From: an uncultured Olsenella sp.
Lineage (GTDB): Bacteria > Actinomycetota > Coriobacteriia > Coriobacteriales > Atopobiaceae
Assembly: GCA_949290055.1 (NCBI GenBank)
Contig: CASEQJ010000012.1
Span: 1-52,220 of the forward strand
DNA length: 52,220 nucleotides
Direction of reading: 5' to 3'
Both the position numbers and the translations under genes were made by a program. Of the stretch, positions 7,825 through 15,199 are shown one piece after another (positions within the stretch are counted from its first letter, which is position 1; each line of letters starts with the position of its first letter). The notes beneath the pieces were generated by a model. The model saw nothing but the letters and a program-made list of their open reading frames with translations, searched no databases and was not told the origin of the DNA.

Positions 7825-8972
7825 GCGAGAAGAACCACGTGGAGAAGCGCCTGGGCGAGCTGTTCTGTGAGGTGCACCCAAACGCCGAGCTTGACGAAGC
7901 CGTACTCGACCGTGTGCACGAGCTGCGAGCGCAGGGGGCGGAGCCGGAGCGCCGCGTTCTTGTCACCCGCCGCGTCGCGCTCGTTGGGGCTGCGGGCTGC
8001 GCCGTCACGGCCGGGCTCGCGCTGGGACTGCCGGCGCTTCTGCGACGCAGTGGCGACGAGAACGCGTTTGGCCTGGTCATAGCCCAGGCTGCCGAAACCG
8101 GCGAGGCCGTTGCCGTGGAGGCCACGCCCGACGGCCTCATGCCGCAGGACGGCACGTACGGGAGCTACCTCGTGCTCTCGCTCAACCTTGACGCAAGCGG
8201 CACGGGCCTTGAGTCCGTGACCTACCGCGTGACGGAAAGCCCCGTGGAGAAGGTCGACCGACCGAGCGTTCACGAGCCGGTCTACGAGTACCCCGTCGTC
8301 TCGCTCTCCACCGACGGGGGCGGGAGCGTCGAAGCGATCACCGTCGACTGCACGCCCGACGCGGAAAACGGCATTTCCCGCCTCACGATCGACAACGAGT
8401 CCGCCTACTGGGCGGCGGACGAGACGCTCGCGCTGCTCAAGACGTGGCTGGACCTCCAGGAATCGTGGATCCCCCGCAACGACGAGTACGCACAGCGCGA
8501 GGGCGAGACGGACGAGCAGCACCTCGAGCGCATAAAGGCGCTCGACGAACAGGCCGAGGCGGACCGTGTGGCCCTGCAACCCCAGATCGACGCCGCGCAC
8601 GAGGCCTACCTCGCGAGCTTCCGCGCGCACGCCGCCACGACGGAGAGCTTCGTCGCGTGGGAGCGCTCGCTCTACCTGAATTCCTTCACCTGCGCGGAGG
8701 ACGCCTTCGAGCAGGCAAGGCTCGAAGCAACCGCGTCCTTCTCGGGCGGCGGCACGCAGACGCGGCGCTACCGGATCACGCTGGTGGACGGCTACGAGCA
8801 GGTAGTCTCCGAGCGCTTTGACGCGCTGCTCGCCATTGACGACGACTTCTCGCAGTGCCTGGAGGAGGAGCTGCCCTGGCACGAGTACCCCGCGCCCACC
8901 GCGGAGCAGATCGCGGCGGACCCGCGCCTCTCGGAGCCGATCTTCCAGATCGAGGGCGTAACGGAGGCGTAG
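7821..8972 (+). CDS. Membrane-anchored protein, probable regulator of the adjacent sigma factor
   Basis: A 383-residue protein coupled by ATGA overlap to the sigma factor. The first 50 residues are charged and cytosolic, one transmembrane helix covers about residues 52-74, and about 300 residues face outward. This layout and position fit an anti-sigma factor that senses an extracellular signal. I see no zinc-binding HxxxCxxC motif, so it is not a classical ZAS anti-sigma factor. The outer part contains a long charged helical stretch (near residues 230-270) and otherwise no family I recognise. The first stop-proximal repeat of the adjacent 31-bp array begins 6 bases after its TAG. Confidence 0.7.
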   Translation: MSEKNHVEKRLGELFCEVHPNAELDEAVLDRVHELRAQGAEPERRVLVTRRVALVGAAGCAVTAGLALGLPALLRRSGDENAFGLVIAQAAETGEAVAVEATPDGLMPQDGTYGSYLVLSLNLDASGTGLESVTYRVTESPVEKVDRPSVHEPVYEYPVVSLSTDGGGSVEAITVDCTPDAENGISRLTIDNESAYWAADETLALLKTWLDLQESWIPRNDEYAQREGETDEQHLERIKALDEQAEADRVALQPQIDAAHEAYLASFRAHAATTESFVAWERSLYLNSFTCAEDAFEQARLEATASFSGGGTQTRRYRITLVDGYEQVVSERFDALLAIDDDFSQCLEEELPWHEYPAPTAEQIAADPRLSEPIFQIEGVTEA

Positions 8973-8977
8973 GGCGA

Positions 8978-9262
8978 CTCTAGGAATTGCCGCCCTTGTC
9001 GGAATGCGTTCTAGGAAAGTCCGCTGTTGTCATGGGGTGCTCTAGGAATTCCGGCCTTTGTCCGGATGCGTTCTAGAAAAGTCCGCCCTTGTCCCGCCGG
9101 GAAGGGTCCCGCGCCGCAAAACCCCTTGATTTATGACGTATCCGCGGACAAGGGTCGATAAAGCTAGAACATGCCCGGGCAAGGTCCCGATTTCCTAGAA
9201 GGGCTCGTGACAAGGGACGAGATTTCTAGATCGCGCTCAGACAAGGTCCGGAATCTCCGAAC
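8978..9262. repeat. 31-bp inverted-array element 1
   Basis: Four direct units begin at 8978, 9009, 9040 and 9071, then four inverted units begin at 9147, 9178, 9209 and 9240. Every step is exactly 31 bp. Each unit is close to TTCTAGGAAT, six variable bases, CCTTGTC and eight variable bases. The array fills the whole space between the convergent sigma-partner gene and the MscS gene. The centre (about 9102-9146) is unique and includes an A/T-rich stretch. Both arms can pair in a transcript or cruciform. Confidence 0.93.
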
Positions 9263-9272
9263 TGACGCGCGG

Positions 9273-10037
9273 CTACAGCGCGCTCGCGAGCCAGGGCCTG
9301 CCGGAGAGGGCGCGCGCCAGGCGGTCCTGGGCCGTGGAGAAGACCACGTCGGGCTTCACGTGCAGGCGCACCTCCCCCTGCGTGCCGTAGGCGGTAAACG
9401 CCGTGAAGATCACGTCCGTCTCGAACGCGGGGTCGAGAAGGCCGGCGAGCTCACGCGCGGCCAGCTCGCAGCACTCGTCCGCCACGCCGTTCAGGTCGGC
9501 ACCCGGCACCACGGAGATGGGCACGCCGCAGTAGCCGGCGCTCCAGTCGGTGACGCGCGTGAGGGCGGTCTTGGAGAGCACCGAGTTGGGGATGACCTCC
9601 TCCGCGCCGCCCCGCATGCGGACCGTGGTGCTGCGCCACGTAACGTCGGTGACCTCGCCCGTCACGTCACCTACGGAGATGAGGTCGCCGGGCTGGACCG
9701 ACTTGCTCAGCATGAGGCTGATGCCGCCGATGATATTCGAGATCGTGTCCTGCATGCCCAGCGACACGGCCAGCGACACCACGCCGAGGGCGGCGACGAA
9801 GCCCGCGGGGTCCACGCCGAAGACGGGCCGCATGACGCTGAGCAGGGCGAGCGCCCAGATGACGGCGCGCACGATGTTGATGAAGAGCGAGGCGCTCGGC
9901 AGGTTGGAGGCGTCCAGCACCTTGTGCATGAGGCGCACCACCACGCGCTGGATCACGAGCGCTATGGCCACCGCCACGACGAGCGTGACGCCCTTGTCGA
10001 GCCAGCCTCCCAGGTCGATACCGATGAGGTGCTCCAT
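9273..10037 (-). CDS. Small-conductance mechanosensitive channel, MscS family
   Basis: A 254-residue membrane channel that opens under membrane tension to release solutes. It has three N-terminal hydrophobic segments, of which the third is the Gly/Ala-rich pore helix (GFVAALGVVSLAVSLGMQDTI). It is followed by the beta-domain signature VQPGDLISVGDVTGEVTDVTWRS, written here in parts of the MscS_2 pattern, and the mixed C-terminal domain. The length is near that of the minimal MscS. It ends 10 bases from the last unit of array 1 and is followed upstream by hipA 18 bases away on the same strand, which need not be one transcript. Confidence 0.92.
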   Translation of the reverse strand: MEHLIGIDLGGWLDKGVTLVVAVAIALVIQRVVVRLMHKVLDASNLPSASLFINIVRAVIWALALLSVMRPVFGVDPAGFVAALGVVSLAVSLGMQDTISNIIGGISLMLSKSVQPGDLISVGDVTGEVTDVTWRSTTVRMRGGAEEVIPNSVLSKTALTRVTDWSAGYCGVPISVVPGADLNGVADECCELAARELAGLLDPAFETDVIFTAFTAYGTQGEVRLHVKPDVVFSTAQDRLARALSGRPWLASAL

Positions 10038-10055
10038 CGTAATTCCTCTCGTTCG

Positions 10056-11345
10056 CTACCCGGCCGCCGTGCAGTACTCGCTCAGTATTCCCAGACGCGG
10101 CGCCATGTCCTCGACGAGATCCTCGGCAACGTAGGGGGTAGAGGCGAGCACTGTCCCAAAAGCTCCCTCGCCCGCGCGGCGAATGCCGTCTGCCAGCCCC
10201 TCGACAAGCGGGGTCGCCAGACGGCGGAGCGCTGAATCCCTAACGCCAAGCTCGCGAGCGAGCGCACGGAAGCTGTCGGCGTTCACCTCGTCGATCGTCT
10301 GTGCTCCACCGATGCGCATGGCGAGCCTTCGTGGATGGTTCGGGAAGTATGTGGTGCTCACGACGTCATACGCCGGAGCAAGGCTAACGTGTGCCCCACC
10401 ATCACGCGCAGGGCGCTCATGTAGAATCGCGTAATTCTTGAGATGCGCGTCGCAGTTTCCCACCAGAAACGCGAGGCACACCATCTGAGCGAGCGACGCC
10501 ACGTCGCGAGCGGGACTGACGCTCCGCTTCCGGAGCAGCTCCGCCATGGCACGGACGCTCCCTCCCTCGAGCTCGGCGTACTTGGAGCCACCCGTGATAC
10601 CCATCGCCTGCGCCATGTCCTCCTGATGGAGTCTGCCGACCACGAGGCGCTCCCCCGCAGTCGAGACGCGTCTGTCGAACCTCTCGATGGCGAGCACGGG
10701 GTTGCCGACGTCGAGCAGGGCGGTCTGGGCGACCGCCATCCCGCAGAACGCGGCGGCGGACATACAGAGGTACTCGACCTCGGGCAGGTCGCGCAGATGG
10801 CTCGTCTTGAGGATGTGCGTGCTCGCCGAGAGGCCCATGGGACGAAGCCAGCCCTCGTCGATGGGCATCCCACGCATATGTGCCAGGGCGGTCTTGGACT
10901 GGGTCCCGGCGAGCGAGAGGCGTGTCGTAACGTTCTCCCGCGCGGTCTGCGAATCGCCCAGAAACATCCCTCTCAACTCGTCATCGCCAAGGGACGCATA
11001 CCCCTCGTCGGCCCTTGCGGCCAGACAGGGGTCGTCGCAGACGAGCACGTCTCCGACGCACTCCCTCCCACAGATGACGAGCAGGCTCAGCCAGTCCTCT
11101 TCGGAGAGCGCGAGCTCCGAGGCGAGGGTGGCTCGCGCCTGCCCCTCGGCGAGGAGACCCTCGAAATAGGGACGTGCCTCGACGACGTCGAACGCCCCCT
11201 CCCTCAGGGGGAGCGAGAGCGACAGCGGCGCGGCGTCGGCACGGGCAAGATAGCCAGAGTCATATGAGAAGGAACCTGACTCCTCGAGGACACCGACAAG
11301 AACCGGGGACAGCTGGGCGAGTCTGTAGACGTAATGGCCCGGCAT
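10056..11345 (-). CDS. hipA: HipA-type serine/threonine kinase toxin
   Basis: A 429-residue HipA-family kinase. In the studied members the toxin phosphorylates glutamyl-tRNA synthetase and causes growth arrest. The N-terminal HipA domain (GVLEESGSFSYDSGYLARAD) is followed by LSLAGTQSKTAL, the nucleotide-binding loop. The catalytic GNCDAHLKNYAIL and the metal-binding LAPAYDVVSTT motifs are intact, so it should be active. The ATG at 11345 is chosen over an upstream one because GAGGAG lies 6 bases before it. It begins one base after the hipB stop, the standard antitoxin-toxin order. Confidence 0.92.
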   Translation of the reverse strand: MPGHYVYRLAQLSPVLVGVLEESGSFSYDSGYLARADAAPLSLSLPLREGAFDVVEARPYFEGLLAEGQARATLASELALSEEDWLSLLVICGRECVGDVLVCDDPCLAARADEGYASLGDDELRGMFLGDSQTARENVTTRLSLAGTQSKTALAHMRGMPIDEGWLRPMGLSASTHILKTSHLRDLPEVEYLCMSAAAFCGMAVAQTALLDVGNPVLAIERFDRRVSTAGERLVVGRLHQEDMAQAMGITGGSKYAELEGGSVRAMAELLRKRSVSPARDVASLAQMVCLAFLVGNCDAHLKNYAILHERPARDGGAHVSLAPAYDVVSTTYFPNHPRRLAMRIGGAQTIDEVNADSFRALARELGVRDSALRRLATPLVEGLADGIRRAGEGAFGTVLASTPYVAEDLVEDMAPRLGILSEYCTAAG

Positions 11346-11346
11346 T

Positions 11347-11562
11347 TCAGCTCCTCGGCTCCGCAACGAGGTCGATTCCAAGCATGGTCAGGACGTTCAG
11401 TGCCTTCCCCAGCTCGGCACTCTCCTTGCCGTTCTCAAGCTGGGAGAGGAACGTGACGCCCACGCCCGAAAGACCCGCGAGATCAGCCTGGGTGATTCCC
11501 TGTCTCCTCCGCTCGGATCGAATCAGGGCCGCCAGATCGCCGACGCTTCCCACCTGGATCAT
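11347..11562 (-). CDS. hipB: HipB-type XRE antitoxin and autorepressor
   Basis: A 71-residue helix-turn-helix protein: LAALIRSERRRQGITQADLA and SGVGVTFLSQLENGKESAELG form a typical Cro/C1-type fold. As in HipB proteins it should neutralise HipA and repress its own promoter. An ATG at 11562 with GAGG five bases upstream is preferred to the GTG at 11568, which would overlap that ribosome binding site. Three evenly spaced palindromes lie upstream. The short C-terminal tail ends AEPRS, like the tails of HipB proteins that contact HipA. Confidence 0.9.
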   Translation of the reverse strand: MIQVGSVGDLAALIRSERRRQGITQADLAGLSGVGVTFLSQLENGKESAELGKALNVLTMLGIDLVAEPRS

Positions 11563-11574
11563 ATTCACCTCAGC

Positions 11575-11667
11575 TTACGCGTTCGCAACGATTATCTATT
11601 TTGAGAGCGTAATATATGCGTTCGCATAAATCAATCGTCTCATGACTTCTACTTATGCGAACGCGAA
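11575..11667. promoter_or_regulatory. Three HipB operator candidates at 39-bp spacing
   Basis: The core GCGTTCGC (or its complement GCGAACGC) occurs three times, at 11579-11586, 11618-11625 and 11657-11664. Centres are exactly 39 bp apart. The middle copy is extended to the palindrome TATGCGTTCGCATA. They fill the gap between the hipB start and the pcrA stop. A possible promoter (TTGATT, 17 bases, TACGCT on the minus strand) contains the middle operator in its spacer, so occupancy would block transcription. Confidence 0.75.
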
Positions 11668-11680
11668 AGTCAAAACGCTC

Positions 11681-14152
11681 CTATCCCTCGATCTTCACCA
11701 GCGGGGCAAAGCCTTTGAGCAGCTTCTTCGTCTTGCCCGTGCGCGTGAACTTGACCTCGATCGTGTCACCGGAGGCGGCGATGACCACACCCGGGCCAAA
11801 GGTCTTGTGCGAGACGTGGTCGCCGGGAGCAAAGCTCGCGGCGGCTCGGGCCGCGTCCGGCTTGGGTCCCGAGGGCGCCGGGCGAGAGGGGCCTCCGCCC
11901 GTGGAGCGCGTGCGCGAGCCAAAGACGTGTCCGCCGTAGACCTCCGAGCCGCGCCCGCTGCCAAAGGTTCCGTGGCGGTCGCCGCGCTTCTCCCAGCCCA
12001 CGCCGGCAAAGCCCGACGAGCCCACGCCCACGCGCTCGACGTCGGCCTCGGGAATCTCTCTCAGAAAGCGGCTCGGCGCGTTGGCCTGCACCGACCCGTA
12101 GGTGCGCCGCGTGGTGGCGTGCGTAAGGTAGAGTCGCTTGCGGGCGCGCGTTATGGCCACGTACGCCAGGCGGCGCTCCTCCTCCACGCTCGCCTCGTCG
12201 CTGTCGTAGGAGGCGTGCGGGAAGATCCCCTCCTCCATGCCCGCGACGAACACGACCGGGAACTCCAGACCCTTCGCCGAGTGAATCGTCATCATCGTAA
12301 CCGCGTGCGTCTGCCCGGCGAGCGAGTCGAGGTCGGAGCGCAGGGCGAGCCACTCGATCAGCGCCGGCAGCTTCTCGGACGCCACGGGCTGCCTGAGAGG
12401 GGCAGGCTCCGGGGCGACGTCCCCAGAGGGCGACTCGCCTTGGCGAGCGAGCGAAGCGAGCGCGGAGCCCGTCGGGGACGTCGCCCCGGAGCCGGGCGGC
12501 TCGAGCGCCCCCGCCGCGCGCAGCTGCGCGAGCGACTCGAGCGTCTCGACGGCGTCGTGGGTCTCGTCGAACTCGGCCGCGACGCCGAGGAACTCGCGAA
12601 TGTTCTCTATGCGGCCGTCGGCCTCCACGGAGTGCTCGGCCTCGAGCGCACGCACGAGGCCCGCGCGGTCCACGATCGCCTCCACCACGTCGGCAAGCTC
12701 GCCGGTGAAGTGGCGCGCCGCCTCGATCGTGCCGGTGAACTCCGCCAGCGCCGAGCGCACCTTGGCGCCGAGCAGACCCTGCTCGGCGATCGCCATCTCG
12801 CAGGCCGAGAAGAATGAGACGCGCTCCTCGGCCGCCAGCTCGCGAATCTTCGCAATGGAGGTGGTGCCTATGCCGCGCCGGGGTGTGTTGACCACGCGCA
12901 GCGCCGAGACGTCGTCGTCCGGGTTCACCACGAGCTTGAGGTAGGCCATGACGTCGCGGACCTCAGCGCGGTCGAAGAAGCGCGTGCCGCCCACGATCTT
13001 GTACGGGACGCCCGCACGCAGGAACATGTCCTCGAGAATGCGCGACTGCGCGTTGGTGCGGTAGAAGACGGCCATGTCGTCGTAGCTCGTGCCGCCGTCG
13101 TGGAGCTTCTCGATCTCGGAGCCGATCCAGCGACCCTCGTCCCGCTCGTCAGAGGCCTGGAACACAGAGATCTTCTCGCCCTCCCCCGCGTCCGTGAACA
13201 GGCGCTTGGGCTTGCGCCGCGCGTTGTTGGCAACAACGGCGTTGGCCGCCGCGAGAATGTGGCCCGTGGAGCGGTAGTTCTGCTCCAGGCGCACCACATG
13301 GGCGTCGGGGTAGTCCTTCTCGAAGTCAAGAATGTTCTGAATGTCCGCGCCGCGCCAGCTGTAGATCGACTGGTCGTCGTCGCCCACGACCATGAGGTTG
13401 CGGTGGCGCGCGGCCAGAAGGTTGGTGATCGCGTACTGGACGTGGTTGGTGTCCTGGTACTCGTCCACGCTGATCTGGCGGAAGCGGTCCTGGTAGCGCT
13501 CCAGGACCTCCGGGCGCTTGGAGAGCAGCTCGAAGGTCTTGACCAGCAGGTCGTCAAAGTCCATGGCGTTGGCGCGGGCAAGCCGGCGGTCCAGCTCGCG
13601 ATAGACGCGCGCGGCGGCGCGGTCGGCCGGGTTGGAGGAGCTCGCCAGCTCGTCGGGCCCCACGAGCGCGTTCTTGGCGGCGGAGATCTTGGCGCGCACC
13701 GAGTTCATGGGGAACTGCTTCTGGTCGAGGTCGAGGTCGGCCATGATCGTCTTGACCAGACGGCGCGAGTCGTCGTCGTCGTAGATCGTGAAGTTGGGGC
13801 GGTATCCCACCAGCTCCGGGTCCTCGCGCAGCATGCGCACGCACATGGCGTGGAACGTGCAGACCCACATGCCGCGCGTGCCGTAGGGCAGCAGGGCCTC
13901 CAGGCGCTCGCGCATCTCGGCGGCCGCCTTGTTGGTGAACGTAATGGCCAGGACCTGCCAGGGCTTCACGCCCTCGTCGGCGATCATGTGGGCAATGCGG
14001 TACGTGAGCACGCGCGTCTTGCCCGAGCCCGCGCCCGCGAGCACGAGCAGGGGCCCGCGCGTGCACTCCGCGGCCTCGCGCTGCGCGGGGTTGAGGCCCG
14101 CGAGGTCCACGGTGGGCGTCTGGCTGAACAGGGTCTGCTGGTCGCTCGTCAT
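11681..14152 (-). CDS. pcrA: ATP-dependent DNA helicase PcrA/UvrD
   Basis: A superfamily 1A helicase of about 823 residues acting in repair and replication restart. Walker A is LAGAGSGKTRVLTYRIAHM, motif Ia is AITFTNKAA, the DEXQ-type motif II is SVDEYQDTN, and motif III is VVGDDDQSIYSWRGAD. Motif IV-VI equivalents include LEQNYRSTGHIL, TIHSAKGLEFPVVFV and YVAITRARKRLYLTHA. The C-terminal Gly/Arg-rich tail and FGPGVVIAASGDTIEVKF Tudor-like domain are typical of PcrA. The ATG at 14152 follows GAGAGGAA. A palindromic segment that encodes a low-complexity Pro/Gly/Ser stretch is inserted in frame near residues 550-590. Confidence 0.95.
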   Translation of the reverse strand: MTSDQQTLFSQTPTVDLAGLNPAQREAAECTRGPLLVLAGAGSGKTRVLTYRIAHMIADEGVKPWQVLAITFTNKAAAEMRERLEALLPYGTRGMWVCTFHAMCVRMLREDPELVGYRPNFTIYDDDDSRRLVKTIMADLDLDQKQFPMNSVRAKISAAKNALVGPDELASSSNPADRAAARVYRELDRRLARANAMDFDDLLVKTFELLSKRPEVLERYQDRFRQISVDEYQDTNHVQYAITNLLAARHRNLMVVGDDDQSIYSWRGADIQNILDFEKDYPDAHVVRLEQNYRSTGHILAAANAVVANNARRKPKRLFTDAGEGEKISVFQASDERDEGRWIGSEIEKLHDGGTSYDDMAVFYRTNAQSRILEDMFLRAGVPYKIVGGTRFFDRAEVRDVMAYLKLVVNPDDDVSALRVVNTPRRGIGTTSIAKIRELAAEERVSFFSACEMAIAEQGLLGAKVRSALAEFTGTIEAARHFTGELADVVEAIVDRAGLVRALEAEHSVEADGRIENIREFLGVAAEFDETHDAVETLESLAQLRAAGALEPPGSGATSPTGSALASLARQGESPSGDVAPEPAPLRQPVASEKLPALIEWLALRSDLDSLAGQTHAVTMMTIHSAKGLEFPVVFVAGMEEGIFPHASYDSDEASVEEERRLAYVAITRARKRLYLTHATTRRTYGSVQANAPSRFLREIPEADVERVGVGSSGFAGVGWEKRGDRHGTFGSGRGSEVYGGHVFGSRTRSTGGGPSRPAPSGPKPDAARAAASFAPGDHVSHKTFGPGVVIAASGDTIEVKFTRTGKTKKLLKGFAPLVKIEG
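12405..12493. repeat. Perfect inverted repeat inserted in frame within pcrA
   Basis: A 20-bp perfect inverted repeat (left arm 12405-12424, right arm 12474-12493) encloses 49 bases rich in GCGAGC. It is translated in frame as a stretch rich in Pro, Gly, Ser and Ala between QLRAAGALE and KLPALIEWLAL of the helicase. Such perfect long palindromes are found elsewhere in this window only between genes, and its loop resembles that of the hairpin at 42566-42644. Confidence 0.85.
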
Positions 14153-14268
14153 GTGTTGGTGTTCCTCTCGCCGTCTGTGCCCTACGAGTGTAGCGGCAAC
14201 CCCGGACACAAAACAGGACGGGGCGAGAAGAACATGACCGCGGGGACTTTCCGGGAATCGCGGGGCTT

Positions 14269-14584
14269 TTCTAAGAATCGCAAGGTTTGTCTTAGGGGCT
14301 TCTAGGAATTGCCGGCCTTGTCGTGGCGGCTTCCGGAAAAGTGGGCCCTTGTCGTCGTGAGTTCTAAGAATCCGGGCCCTTGTCGTCGTGGGTTCTAAGA
14401 ATCCGGGCCCTTGTCAACGTTTTGCCTGAAAAAGCAGGGTTTTGCGCGGCGAGAAGAACCCGCGGCCGTGCAAGGCCGGCGATTCCTAGACGCCCACGAG
14501 ACAAGGTCCGCGATTCCTAGAAACCGCCATAACAAGGGCCGCGGTTCCTAGAACGCCAGCCGACAAGGGCGGCCATTCCTAGAC
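14269..14584. repeat. 31-bp inverted-array element 2
   Basis: Five direct units begin at 14269, 14300, 14331, 14362 and 14393, with a partial unit near 14249. Four inverted units begin at 14469, 14500, 14531 and 14562. The step is 31 bp throughout each arm. The centre (14424-14468) contains GCCTGAAAAAGC, GGGTTTTGC and GCGAGAAGAACCCGCGGCCG, nearly identical to the centre of array 3. This array occupies most of the 484-base gap between marR and pcrA, both leftward, so it lies 3' of marR and 5' of the pcrA promoter region (TACACT at 14187-14192). Confidence 0.93.
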
Positions 14585-14601
14585 GCAAGAGCGCCCTTTC
14601 G

Positions 14602-14628
14602 TGACAAAGGACCCTGACGCCTTTGTCA
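14602..14628 (-). terminator. Hairpin after the marR gene
   Basis: TGACAAAGG (14602-14610) and CCTTTGTCA (14620-14628) form a 9-bp perfect stem with a 9-base loop, starting 8 bases after the marR stop. There is no T-run, so it may protect the 3' end or act with array 2 rather than terminate alone. Confidence 0.5.
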
Positions 14629-14636
14629 GGTTACGC

Positions 14637-15185
14637 CTACTGATTCTTGGAACCGCCGAATATGTCGTCCTTGTTGTAGGTAATGCTGTAGGCGGTCTCG
14701 AGACCCTTGAGCAGCTCGCGCGCATCGTGCTCGCCCATCTTGCTCAACGTGGCGGCAAGGCTCGAGACGCCGTCGGTCTGCCGGTCCTGGGCGTGACAGC
14801 GCCCCTCCTCGGTGCAGCGCGCGATCACGCGCCGACGGTCCTTGGCGTCGGGAATGCGCTCGACGTAACCCTTGCCCTCCAGAGAGTCGAGGATGCGGGT
14901 CATGCGGGGACGCGTGTAGCCGAGCTTCTCCGCCAGGTCGGACGGGCTCATGCCGTCCTCATGGCGCGACAGGTACTCGAGAACGGGGTCTTCTCCCATT
15001 GACATGCCATACGCGGTGCCGATGGCGCCCTTCGCGACACCGCGTGAGTACATAATGAGCTTTCTGGCGGCGTCCTCGTAGTCCATCTTCTCGCAGCACG
15101 ACCCCTTCTCGGGGCAGAACGCATGCGTTGCCCCGTCAATTCGACTCGACCGATTAATGGTAGCAACTTCTTGCGAGATTGGCAT
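14637..15185 (-). CDS. MarR family transcriptional regulator
   Basis: A winged-helix regulator of 182 residues. The MarR core is clear: VLEYLSRHEDGMSPSDLAEK, the recognition helix GYTRPRMTRILDSLEGKGYV, and the wing RIPDAKDRRRVIARCTEEG. It carries an N-terminal extension of about 33 residues with a Cys cluster (FCPEKGSCCEK) that could bind metal or sense redox. The ATG at 15185 has a very strong GGGGGGAG site 6 bases upstream and lies 14 bases after the HAD stop, so it is the last gene of the PTS operon. A second possible start is Met at 15086. An operator copy found in the PTS promoter also lies inside this gene's first codons. Confidence 0.85.
   Translation of the reverse strand: MPISQEVATINRSSRIDGATHAFCPEKGSCCEKMDYEDAARKLIMYSRGVAKGAIGTAYGMSMGEDPVLEYLSRHEDGMSPSDLAEKLGYTRPRMTRILDSLEGKGYVERIPDAKDRRRVIARCTEEGRCHAQDRQTDGVSSLAATLSKMGEHDARELLKGLETAYSITYNKDDIFGGSKNQ
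15151..15169. promoter_or_regulatory. Operator copy inside the 5' end of the marR gene
   Basis: CGATTAATGGTAGCAACTT (15151-15169) matches 16 of 19 positions of CGGTTAACGGTAGCAACTA at 19335-19353 in the PTS promoter. It lies within codons 6-12 of the longer marR reading frame. It may be an internal operator through which the regulator limits its own gene, or it may mean that marR also starts at a later ATG from an internal promoter. Confidence 0.6.
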
Positions 15186-15199
15186 GTCTTTCTCCCCCC

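Noticed and set aside
14637..15086. Short MarR protein starting at Met 15086
   Set aside because: It would give a normal MarR length, but its ribosome site is weak compared with the GGGGGGAG before 15185; kept as an alternative only.
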